This document shows positions 1-6,606 of a stretch of 21,018 nucleotides of DNA, piece by piece; the stretch's first letter is position 1, and each line of letters opens with the position of its first letter. Both the position numbers and the translations under genes were made by a program. This stretch comes from CBDTYW01 sp965364735 (lineage in GTDB: Bacteria; Actinomycetota; Nitriliruptoria; Nitriliruptorales; Nitriliruptoraceae), in contig CBDTYW010000028.1 in the NCBI GenBank assembly GCA_965364735.1, positions 1 to 21,018 on the forward strand, in the 5' to 3' direction. The notes beneath the pieces are model-generated. The model made no database searches, had not been told where the DNA came from, and saw only the letters and a program-made list of their open reading frames with translations.

Positions 1-275
1 GCGTCCGGCGTGACGGCGATCGTGGTGTCCGGGTCCGAGAGCGGCGGGGGCGCGATGACCGGCGACTTGGCCTCGACCGGGGCGGCTGCGACGGACGCGG
101 GCTCCTCGGCGCGGGTGTCCTCGATGGCCGGCGCGCTGAGCGTTGCGCTCTCGGGCTGGGCGAGGACGAGGACCTGGACCGTGAGCAGGAGAGATGCGGC
201 GATGGCGATGGCGCGGCGACCCCAGGGCGTGTCGAGCTGGCGCTCGAGATCAACGGCGAGGGGAGGGAGCTGCAC
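1..275 (-). CDS. N-terminal part of an uncharacterised membrane-anchored or secreted protein (runs off left edge)
   Basis: The GTG start at 275 has an AGGA ribosome site six bases upstream. The frame stays open for 91 codons to the window edge, so the C-terminal part is missing. Visible parts are a short cytoplasmic head with basic residues just before the membrane segment (WGRRAIAIAA), a hydrophobic segment at about residues 21-39, then a stretch rich in Ala, Glu and Pro (about 40-91) that looks like an extracytoplasmic linker. This is the layout of a signal-anchor or secreted protein whose folded domain lies beyond the edge. It is divergent from the phosphodiesterase gene at 519. No family is recognisable, so no function is assigned. 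The open frame, codon pattern and ribosome site support a real gene; the exact start is likely but not proven. Confidence 0.6.
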   Translation of the reverse strand, partial: MQLPPLAVDLERQLDTPWGRRAIAIAASLLLTVQVLVLAQPESATLSAPAIEDTRAEEPASVAAAPVEAKSPVIAPPPLSDPDTTIAVTPD

Positions 276-399
276 CTTGCATCCTGTCTGCTGCCACGGA
301 AACTGCGAGCTGGCGGGGTGTCTCCAGTTTCGACACTGAAGGAACCCGTGCCTTCTCTACGTCGCAACGAGCGGGTGGACCTGAAGTGACGAGCGCTCA

Positions 400-417
400 G
401 CGGACGTTAGCGTCCGC
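400..417. repeat. Short inverted repeat, possible operator
   Basis: GCGGACG and CGTCCGC flank a TTAG loop, giving a perfect 7-bp inverted repeat. It lies between two divergent starts, so a terminator is not needed here and a regulator site is the more natural reading. The arms are GC-rich words that are common in this genome, so chance is possible. Confidence 0.3.
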
Positions 418-485
418 GCGCCGGGACAGGGTGACCCGTCAGCGTCTGGTGTGCTCCGCGTGACACATCCCGCGCCGAGAGCGTT

Positions 486-491
486 TACCGT
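486..491 (+). promoter_or_regulatory. -10-like hexamer TACCGT before the phosphodiesterase
   Basis: TACCGT ends 27 nt before the GTG at 519. It matches the TANNNT pattern seen before many starts in this window. A TGACA word at 461-465 could be part of a -35, but the spacing (20 nt) is long. Confidence 0.35.
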
Positions 492-518
492 GGTGCTCCG
501 GCTGGTGTGAGGTGTCCT

Positions 519-2111
519 GTGCGTCGTCGTTTCGTCCTGAGCATGTGCGCGCTCGGCGCGGCCTTGGTGCCGCTGGCCTCAGCGACCGGCGTTTCGGCCC
601 AGACGCCGGATCGCGTCCGGGTGCTGCACATCACGCTCGACGGCCTCCATCCGAGCCAGATCGGCGCCGACACACCCAACCTCCAGATGCTGCGTGCTCG
701 TGGCACCTGGTGGGAGCAGGCACGCGGCGTCATGGCGTCGGAGACGCTGCCGAACCACGTCGCGATGGGCACGGGCACCTATCCCGGCCGCAACGGGATC
801 GTCGGCAACGGCGGCCGCGTCGCGCTCGGCGACACCGAGGAGGCCGACCCTGACCTCGGCCAGTCCGACCTGCTGCTGGTGAAGTCGACCGGACGCACCA
901 TCGAGGCGTCCTGCCCGGACCTCCGCACCGCCCACGTCTTCAGCAAGGTCTACGTCGACAACGTCTTCGAGGCAGACCCCGTCGACGCGCGGTTCCCGCA
1001 GGAGAACTTCAACGTTCCGGGCTCCGGTCACGCGCCCGACACGACCACGGTCCCGTACCTGATGCAGGAGGTCGGGAGCAACGGCCTCGACTACCTCTTC
1101 GCGAACCTCGGCGACACCGACCGTTCAGGCCACATCGACACGACCGGCTTCACGGGCGTCCCGCTGACACAGCGCGCCGCCATCCAGCAGGTCGACACGT
1201 TCGTCGGCGCCATCGTCCAGCAGCTCACGGTCCAGGGCCTCTGGGACTCGACGGTCCTGATCATCAGCTCCGACCACTCGATGGACTGGTCCAACCTCGC
1301 GCTCGACCCGCTCGAAGCGCTGGGACAGCAGGGTCGCCACGTCGACATCGCGGGTGCCCTCGACGACGACGCCCGCACGACGGGTGCGTTCTTCGTGAGC
1401 GAGAACGGCGGCGCCGGTCTGGTCTACCTGGTCGACCCGACGCGGGTCGACGCGGATCAGGTCCTCGCCGATGCCCGCGAGGTCATCCTGGCCATCCCCG
1501 GCGTCGCCGAAGCGCTGTACCGGCTCCCGAACCCACGCGACGCCGGCAACGATCTCGGCGCCGTCCACCCGGAGTGGACGCTGCACGAGACCGACCGCAC
1601 CGGTGAGATCTTCGTCTACGTCCTGGACAGCTTCGTCGTTGGATCGCTCACGTCGAACCCCATCCCCGGCAACCACGGCCATGTCGAGACCCGGCACATC
1701 ACCGCGATGATCACCGGCGGCTGGGATGGTGTCGTCGCGCAGTCGATCCCGGCGTCGGACCCGTCCGCGATCGACCCGGCCAGCGACACCCTCGTCCTCA
1801 CGGAGCAGGCGGAGCAGGTCGACTGGGCGCCGACCATCGGCTGGCTCATGGGGATCCCGGACCCGGGCGTCCTCGACGGCGGCGAGGCGCAGTGGCAGGG
1901 ACGTGTGCTGGCCGAGGCGTTCTCGCGGCAGCCCGACCCGGTCTGCGTCACGACGGTCGTCGAGCCCGAGCCGACCGAGACCGCCACCGAGACCCCGACG
2001 CCCACGCCGACCGCCACGGAGGAGCCGGAGCAGCTGCCCGCGACCGGCGGTGGGGTCGCGCTCGGCGCGCTCATGGCCGTCGGGGCGATGGCGATGCGTC
2101 GTCGGGGCTGA
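519..2111 (+). CDS. Secreted, cell-wall-anchored nucleotide pyrophosphatase/phosphodiesterase-family protein (alkaline phosphatase superfamily)
   Basis: A type I phosphodiesterase/nucleotide pyrophosphatase-fold enzyme (Pfam Phosphodiest family) of 530 residues, probably hydrolysing phosphodiester or pyrophosphate bonds outside the cell. The substrate cannot be read from sequence. A signal peptide (MRRRFVLSMCALG...) likely ends at VSA before Q28. Two-metal site residues are visible: D41 (LDGLHP), the nucleophile T76 in SETLPNH, D201/H205 in DRSGH, D252/H253 in SDHSM, and H386/H388 in GNHGH. A Thr/Pro/Glu linker (about 482-504) leads to LPATG at 506-510, a hydrophobic segment and a final RRRG, the standard sortase sorting signal. 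The protein should therefore be covalently attached to peptidoglycan. GTG 519 is preferred over GTG 507 because GAGG sits six bases before it and the signal peptide then starts cleanly. No sortase gene is in the window. Confidence 0.9.
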   Translation: MRRRFVLSMCALGAALVPLASATGVSAQTPDRVRVLHITLDGLHPSQIGADTPNLQMLRARGTWWEQARGVMASETLPNHVAMGTGTYPGRNGIVGNGGRVALGDTEEADPDLGQSDLLLVKSTGRTIEASCPDLRTAHVFSKVYVDNVFEADPVDARFPQENFNVPGSGHAPDTTTVPYLMQEVGSNGLDYLFANLGDTDRSGHIDTTGFTGVPLTQRAAIQQVDTFVGAIVQQLTVQGLWDSTVLIISSDHSMDWSNLALDPLEALGQQGRHVDIAGALDDDARTTGAFFVSENGGAGLVYLVDPTRVDADQVLADAREVILAIPGVAEALYRLPNPRDAGNDLGAVHPEWTLHETDRTGEIFVYVLDSFVVGSLTSNPIPGNHGHVETRHITAMITGGWDGVVAQSIPASDPSAIDPASDTLVLTEQAEQVDWAPTIGWLMGIPDPGVLDGGEAQWQGRVLAEAFSRQPDPVCVTTVVEPEPTETATETPTPTPTATEEPEQLPATGGGVALGALMAVGAMAMRRRG

Positions 2112-2176
2112 GCGGGCTCGCTTGCGTGACCGCGGCGCCTACCGACAGGTGGAGCTGAGCGTCCAGGAGCCCGTTC

Positions 2177-2878
2177 ATGTCCCAGCGCTGTCCCCACTGC
2201 GAGGCCCGCAACGCGGCCGGCGCCGTGTGGTGCTCGCTGTGCTACGAGCGCATCGAGGCGCCCCCGGCCGATCCGCCGCCGCCCCCGATCGTGGCGCTGG
2301 TGTCTCCGTCCGGGGTCCTCACCGTGGCCGATCTGCCGCCACCTCAGATCGCAGCGGTCCCTGCGTCGCGCGAGCTCGCCACCGACCGCGCGACGTTCCG
2401 CACCACGCCACACGGCATGGAGTGGGCCTGCGCATGCTGCGCGGAGTTCAACCCGCTGGACTCCCGGGCATGTGGCACCTGCGGCACCGCGTTCGGCACG
2501 CCTGACCCGGCCGACGCCCCGGTCATCGACCTCGACCCGCTGCACGCCGTCGGGTTGTCGCTGCTGCTGCCCGGCGCCGGACACTGGGCTGCCGGCAACC
2601 GCGGGCTCGGCGTTGGGCTCGCGATGATCCACCTGATGTTCGCCGGCGGAGCCCTCACGCTCTTCCTCGCCGCGCGGGGAGCGAGCCGGGGGATGATCGC
2701 GATCGCCCCGCTGGTCATGGGGGCCCTTGCCCTCATGCTCGGGGCGGCGCTCGACGCGCGCACGATGGCGACCGGTGGGGGGCGGCTCCTGCTCGACAGC
2801 CGCGCGCTGCTGTGGCTGGTCGTCGGGACCCTGGGCTCGGTCACCGTCTTGTTCCTCGTCACGGCGATGAGCCTCTAG
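2177..2878 (+). CDS. Double zinc-ribbon membrane protein of unknown function
   Basis: A 233-residue protein. The N-terminal half carries two zinc-ribbon-type cysteine sets: C5/C8 with C19/C22, and C85/C88 with C99/C102 (ACACC ... CGTCG). A Pro-rich linker at about 28-60 separates them. The C-terminal half is hydrophobic, with likely membrane segments near 148-166, 173-192 and 209-229, preceded by a weakly hydrophobic LSLLLPGAGHW stretch that resembles small membrane proteins of the TM2 or DUF5683 type. A CAGGAG ribosome site lies seven bases before the ATG. The ArsA-type ATPase gene starts 48 bp downstream, which would suit a membrane role, but the possible -10 between them argues against tight coupling. 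The function is unknown; metal binding by the ribbons is inferred from cysteine spacing only. Confidence 0.8.
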   Translation: MSQRCPHCEARNAAGAVWCSLCYERIEAPPADPPPPPIVALVSPSGVLTVADLPPPQIAAVPASRELATDRATFRTTPHGMEWACACCAEFNPLDSRACGTCGTAFGTPDPADAPVIDLDPLHAVGLSLLLPGAGHWAAGNRGLGVGLAMIHLMFAGGALTLFLAARGASRGMIAIAPLVMGALALMLGAALDARTMATGGGRLLLDSRALLWLVVGTLGSVTVLFLVTAMSL

Positions 2879-2888
2879 GACCCTCGGT

Positions 2889-2894
2889 TACGCT
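2889..2894 (+). promoter_or_regulatory. -10-like hexamer TACGCT before the ArsA-type ATPase
   Basis: TACGCT lies 32 nt before the ATG at 2927, just after the stop of the zinc-ribbon gene. No -35 match is visible. It suggests that the ATPase-glucokinase operon has its own start point. Confidence 0.3.
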
Positions 2895-2926
2895 CGGCGG
2901 CCAGCGACGAGGGCAGTGCCAGACCT

Positions 2927-4117
2927 ATGACGAGGATCGTGCTGTTCACGGGGAAGGGCGGCGTCGGCAAGACGACCGTCGCCGCCGCGACCGCCGTCCG
3001 GGCCGCTGCTGAGGGCCGTCGTGTCCTCATCACCTCGACCGACCCGGCCCACTCGTTGGCCGACGCGTTCGACCTTCCGCTGGGCGACGCACCTCGCCGG
3101 ATCGCCGAGCGCCTCGACGCCCAGCAGATCGACGGCCAGGAGCGCCTCGAGCGCAAGTGGCACCAGGTCCGCGAGTACCTGGTCCAGCTGCTCGCCTGGG
3201 GCGGGGTCAGCGAGCTCCAGGCGGAGGAGCTCGTGCTGCTGCCCGGTCTCGACGAGCTCTTCGCGCTGCTCGATCTCCTCGAGCACGCCACGAGCGGCGA
3301 GTACGACACCCTCGTCGTGGACTGCGCCCCGACCGCGGAGACCTTGCGGCTGCTGACGCTGCCGGACGCGCTGCGCTGGTACGTCGACCGCATCCTCACG
3401 CCCTCGCGCCGGATGGCCAAGGCCGTCCGTCCCGTGATGAGTCGGCTGAACACCGTGCCGCTCCCGGACGACGAGGTGTTCGGCATCGTCGAGCAGGTTC
3501 ACGGGGAGCTCGCGACGATCCACCGGATCCTGCAGGATCCCACCCGGTCCAGCATCCGGCTGGTGGTGAACGCGGAGCGGATGGTCGTCGCGGAGGCGAT
3601 GCGCACCGCGACCTCGCTGTCGTTGTTCGGCTACGGCGTCGACGCGGTCGTGTGCAACCGGCTCATCCCGGACGCGGTCGTCGATCCGTACCTCGCGGCC
3701 TGGAAGCAGCGGCACAAGGAACATCTCGCGACGATCGAGGAGCAGTTCGCGCCGGTCCCGGTGCTGACCTCGCCGCTCTTCGACGAGGAGCTCGTCGGCG
3801 TCGACGGGGTCGCGCTCCTCGGTGCGGCGATCTATCGCGACACCCCGGCCGACGCCGTGCTGCACGTGGGCCGTCCGCTCCAGGTGACCGCCACCGACGA
3901 GGGCTACCTGATGCGTCTCGCGCTGCCGATGGCCAAGCGCGGCGAGGTGGACCTGCACCGCCGTCGTGACGAGCTGCACGTCAAGGTCTCCGGCGTGAAG
4001 CGCACGCTCCCGCTGCCGGCTGCGCTGCGACGTTGTGACGTCGTCGGGGCACGGCTGCACGACGGCGCGCTCGAGGTCCGGTTCCGCCGCGTCGAGGACT
4101 CGGGGGCGACGCGATGA
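2927..4117 (+). CDS. ArsA/Get3-family ATPase with C-terminal Hsp20-like domain
   Basis: A 396-residue SIMIBI-class ATPase. The deviant P-loop GKGGVGKTT is at residues 9-17, with signature Lys10 and Lys15. Switch I, STDPAHSL, is at 37-44 with the probable catalytic D39. The Walker B/switch II region DCAPTAETLRLL is at 132-143. Residues of about 320-390 (VDLHRRRDELHVKVSG...) match the Hsp20-like tail found on bacterial ArsA-type proteins. The CxxC zinc motif of eukaryotic Get3 is absent. No arsenic-resistance genes are nearby, so arsenite pumping is unlikely; a Get3-like role in handling membrane or hydrophobic proteins is the better inference. The ATG is kept because the P-loop starts eight residues later, although the nearest GAGGG is rather far upstream (about 14 nt). 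It overlaps the next gene by 4 nt (ATGA), which implies coupled translation. Confidence 0.9.
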   Translation: MTRIVLFTGKGGVGKTTVAAATAVRAAAEGRRVLITSTDPAHSLADAFDLPLGDAPRRIAERLDAQQIDGQERLERKWHQVREYLVQLLAWGGVSELQAEELVLLPGLDELFALLDLLEHATSGEYDTLVVDCAPTAETLRLLTLPDALRWYVDRILTPSRRMAKAVRPVMSRLNTVPLPDDEVFGIVEQVHGELATIHRILQDPTRSSIRLVVNAERMVVAEAMRTATSLSLFGYGVDAVVCNRLIPDAVVDPYLAAWKQRHKEHLATIEEQFAPVPVLTSPLFDEELVGVDGVALLGAAIYRDTPADAVLHVGRPLQVTATDEGYLMRLALPMAKRGEVDLHRRRDELHVKVSGVKRTLPLPAALRRCDVVGARLHDGALEVRFRRVEDSGATR

Positions 4118-4674
4118 CCGACGACCTGCGCGACGAGCCCGGTGGCCAGCCGTGGTGGGCGTCCACGGAGCCGAGCGGTACGGCGGAGCCGGGACCCTGG
4201 GATGACCTGCCGTTCTCCGACGAGCCGGGCGAGCGGGCTCGCAGAGCGGAGCCGGCGTCCGCCGCAGCGCTCATCGGTGACCTGACCGAGATGCTGAGCC
4301 GGTTCCTCAGAGCTGGCGCGGCCGGTGGCCTCGGCGTCGACGTGGCCCAGCGTGTGCAGCAGTGGACGACGGGCGCGATGTCCGCCGAGGCGTCCGAGAC
4401 CCCCGCCGGTGACGGCGATGCGTCCGGCTGGTGGGGTGACCTCCAGGATGCTCCGGACCTCGACGACGTGACGCGCCATGTGACGGTCGACGCCTGTGGG
4501 ATCTGTCCCCTGTGCACCCTCATCAAGGTCGTGGGTGACGGACGTGGCGAGGCGGTCGAGCACCTCGCGACGGCCGTGCGGCATCTCGCGCTGGCGGCGA
4601 AGGCCGTGATCGAGCAGGTCGTCGAGGGGCCCGAGGACCGCGGCATGACGCGGATCCACCTCGACGACGACTAG
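4114..4674 (+). CDS. DUF5304-like small acidic protein with CxxCPLC motif
   Basis: A 186-residue soluble protein with no membrane segment. The N-terminal half is acidic and probably disordered, rich in Glu, Asp, Pro and Ala. The C-terminal part carries a cysteine cluster, C128-x2-C131-P-L-C134 (CGICPLC), followed by an amphipathic helix (about 143-170) that could complete a metal site or a binding surface. This matches my memory of the actinobacterial DUF5304 family, which in Streptomyces lies directly upstream of glucokinase (SCO2127-glkA); I could not search to confirm it. It overlaps the ArsA-type ATPase by 4 nt and precedes glucokinase by 32 nt. A role as partner of the ATPase or modulator of sugar-kinase expression is inferred from context only. 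Confidence 0.75.
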   Translation: MTDDLRDEPGGQPWWASTEPSGTAEPGPWDDLPFSDEPGERARRAEPASAAALIGDLTEMLSRFLRAGAAGGLGVDVAQRVQQWTTGAMSAEASETPAGDGDASGWWGDLQDAPDLDDVTRHVTVDACGICPLCTLIKVVGDGRGEAVEHLATAVRHLALAAKAVIEQVVEGPEDRGMTRIHLDDD

Positions 4675-4677
4675 CCT
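4672..4677 (+). promoter_or_regulatory. -10-like hexamer TAGCCT before glucokinase
   Basis: TAGCCT begins with the TAG stop codon of the preceding gene and ends 29 nt before the glucokinase GTG. It fits the recurring TANNNT pattern. If used, it would give the glucokinase-carbamate kinase pair an internal promoter. Confidence 0.3.
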
Positions 4678-4706
4678 CCTGACTCCGCGACAAGGGAGCA
4701 CGAGAC

Positions 4707-5645
4707 GTGACGCATGAAGTCGCTGTCGGCATCGACGTGGGTGGCACGAAGGTCGTCGCGGGGGTCGTGCACAACGATGGCCGCGTCACCGAACGCGTCC
4801 GCGTCGCCTCGCCGCAGGGTGATGGCCGTGCGATCGTCGACGAGATCGTCCGCGTGATCCGAGGGCTCGATCGCCCGGATCTCCCGATCGGGATCGGCAT
4901 GGCGGGCATCGTCGGCCGCGACGGAACCCTGCGTCACAGCCCCAACCACGGCGTCGACGACGTCCCGATCAGCGCGTGGGTCCGCGACGAGCTCGACAGC
5001 GCCCCGATCGTGCTCAACGACGCCACGGCTGCGCTCTGGGCGGAGCACCGCTTCGGTGCGGCCCGTGGGCGCCGGTCGGTGGTGATGGTCACGCTCGGCA
5101 CCGGTGTCGGTGGCGGCCTCATGATCGACGGCAACCTCGTCGAGGGCGCCAACGGCTTCGCGGGAGAGTTCGGTCACATCATCGTCGACGCGGGCGGGCG
5201 CCCCTGCTTCTGCGGCAACACCGGCTGCCTCGAGACCTACGCCTCCGGGACCGCGATCGGCAAGACCGCTGCCCAGTGGCTCGCCGAGGGACGCGGCACG
5301 AAGTCCACGCTCGCGCGCCCGGGTCCGGACGTGGCCCCGATCACGGGCAAGGGGGTCACGGACGCGGCGCTGGCCGGCGACGACTTCGCGCGCGACGTCC
5401 TGCGCGAGGCCGGCCGCTGGCTCGGAATCGGGCTCGTGGGTCTGGTCGCCGCGATCGACCCGGAGCTCGTCGTCGTCGGTGGCGGGGCCTCGGTCCACGC
5501 TGCTCCGTGGGTGCTCGGCGAGGCCCGCAAGGTGCTCGGCGAGCGACTCATCGGCGCGAAGCACCGGCCCATCCCGGACGTCGTCCTCGCTCAGCTCGGC
5601 GACGACGCCGGCATGATCGGTGCGGGAACGCTCGCGGCCGGCTGA
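4707..5645 (+). CDS. glkA: ROK-family glucokinase
   Basis: Phosphorylates glucose to glucose-6-phosphate in the cytoplasm using ATP or, in some relatives, polyphosphate. The 312 residues match ROK glucokinases. Visible motifs are the phosphate loop DVGGTK at 10-15, the catalytic base D105 in NDATAA, the second phosphate loop GTGVGGG at 131-137, and the sugar-binding residues E154 and H157 in GEFGH. The ROK zinc cluster has C167, C169 and C174 (CFCGNTGC), followed by E176. No DNA-binding domain precedes the kinase, so this is an enzyme rather than a ROK repressor. The GTG start has AAGGGAG eight bases upstream. Its stop overlaps the ATG of carbamate kinase by one base (TGATG). In streptomycetes the equivalent gene is central to glucose repression; whether that holds here is inference. 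Confidence 0.92.
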   Translation: MTHEVAVGIDVGGTKVVAGVVHNDGRVTERVRVASPQGDGRAIVDEIVRVIRGLDRPDLPIGIGMAGIVGRDGTLRHSPNHGVDDVPISAWVRDELDSAPIVLNDATAALWAEHRFGAARGRRSVVMVTLGTGVGGGLMIDGNLVEGANGFAGEFGHIIVDAGGRPCFCGNTGCLETYASGTAIGKTAAQWLAEGRGTKSTLARPGPDVAPITGKGVTDAALAGDDFARDVLREAGRWLGIGLVGLVAAIDPELVVVGGGASVHAAPWVLGEARKVLGERLIGAKHRPIPDVVLAQLGDDAGMIGAGTLAAG

Positions 5646-6550
5646 TGGAGCGCGTCGCGCAGGTGACGCAGCGGCTCGTCATCGCCCTCGGGGGCAACGC
5701 GCTGGACGTCGACACCGCACGTGTGGTCTGTGTCCAGCTCGCGGAGCTCGTCGAGCGTGGCCTCGAGATCGTGATCACGCACGGCAACGGCCCCCAGGTC
5801 GGGCGGCTGTTGCTCGACCAGGAGGGGCGGGGCCATCTCGGGCCGCCGCCCGATGGGCTCGCGACCCTCGTCGCGATGACGCAGGGGCAGCTCGGGGCAC
5901 CCCTGCAGCGGATGCTCGCCGAGGCCCTGCAGGCACGCGGGCTGCCCGGCCTGGTCGCCGCGGTGCCGACCCACGTGCTGGTCGCACCCGATGACCCGGC
6001 GTTCGGCGCGCCCACGAAGCCGGTCGGGCCCCACGTGGACGCGCCGTCGCACGACGGTGCCAGCTGGGCACGGACGGTGCGCGGCACGTGGCGTCGAGTC
6101 GTCGCGAGCCCGCTGCCGATCAGCCTGGTCGAGCGAGCCACCATTCGGGCGATGCTGGACGCCGGCATCGTGCCGATCTGCGCGGGCGGCGGCGGCGTTC
6201 CGGTGGTGCGCAACGGGTCCGTCCTGGAGACCCGCGACGCGGTGATCGACAAGGACCTGGCCTCCGCGCTGGTCGTCGATGATCTCGGGGCCGACGGCCT
6301 GCTGCTGCTCACCGACGTGACCGAGGTGTTCACGGGCTTCGGGACCGACCGTGCTCGGGCGCTGCGTGAGCTGAACGTCGGCGAGGCCGTGCGGCTGCTG
6401 GCTGCTGGCGAGTTCCCTGCCGGCTCGATGGGGCCGAAAGTTGCTGCCGCCGTCTCGGTGGCGGCTTCAGGGCGGTTCGCGGCGATCGGATCGATCCGGC
6501 TTGCCGCGGCCACCCTCGCCGGTGAGCGTGGCACGCGCGTGCTGCTCTGA
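5645..6550 (+). CDS. arcC: Carbamate kinase
   Basis: An amino-acid-kinase-fold enzyme that reversibly makes ATP, ammonia and CO2 from carbamoyl phosphate and ADP. The 301 residues are close to the usual 300-315. Family motifs run in order: ALGGNAL at 14-20, HGNGPQVG at 46-53, PTKPVGP at 123-129, CAGGGGVPV at 179-187, IDKDLASALV at 201-210, LLTDV at 221-225 and FPAGSMGPKV at 257-266. The ATG at 5645 is chosen because it overlaps the glucokinase stop by one base and leaves a short leader before the first motif; the frame is open further upstream only inside glucokinase. No arginine deiminase or ornithine carbamoyltransferase gene is in the window, so the source of carbamoyl phosphate is not evident. 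Co-translation with glucokinase is unusual. Confidence 0.9.
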   Translation: MERVAQVTQRLVIALGGNALDVDTARVVCVQLAELVERGLEIVITHGNGPQVGRLLLDQEGRGHLGPPPDGLATLVAMTQGQLGAPLQRMLAEALQARGLPGLVAAVPTHVLVAPDDPAFGAPTKPVGPHVDAPSHDGASWARTVRGTWRRVVASPLPISLVERATIRAMLDAGIVPICAGGGGVPVVRNGSVLETRDAVIDKDLASALVVDDLGADGLLLLTDVTEVFTGFGTDRARALRELNVGEAVRLLAAGEFPAGSMGPKVAAAVSVAASGRFAAIGSIRLAAATLAGERGTRVLL

Positions 6551-6561
6551 GCCGGACGACG

Positions 6562-6567
6562 TAGGGT
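6562..6567 (+). promoter_or_regulatory. -10-like hexamer TAGGGT before the S9 peptidase
   Basis: TAGGGT lies in the 56-bp gap after carbamate kinase and ends 39 nt before the GTG at 6607. No -35 match is visible. Confidence 0.3.
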
Positions 6568-6606
6568 TGCCCGCTCACCCGCCGTCGCTCGAGGATCTCC
6601 ACGCCC

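Larger units (their letters stand above)
276..518. other. Divergent intergenic spacer
   Basis: This spacer of about 240 bp separates a minus-strand start (275) from a plus-strand start (519). It holds a -10-like TACCGT at 486-491 for the plus gene, a 7-bp inverted repeat with a TTAG loop at 400-417, and a short direct repeat GTGCTCCG at 451-458 and 493-500. I see no convincing -10 for the minus gene. It is less G+C-rich in places than the flanking genes. No RNA gene was recognised in it. Confidence 0.5.

Noticed and set aside
2888..4060. Open frame of 390 codons antisense to the ArsA-type ATPase
   Set aside because: Sequence is rich in Arg, Gln, His and Asp without domains; it is a frame shadow of the ATPase gene.
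2927..4117. Arsenite-pump ATPase
   Set aside because: No arsR, arsB or arsenate reductase is near, and the protein has a single ATPase domain with an Hsp20-like tail, as in Get3-like bacterial proteins.
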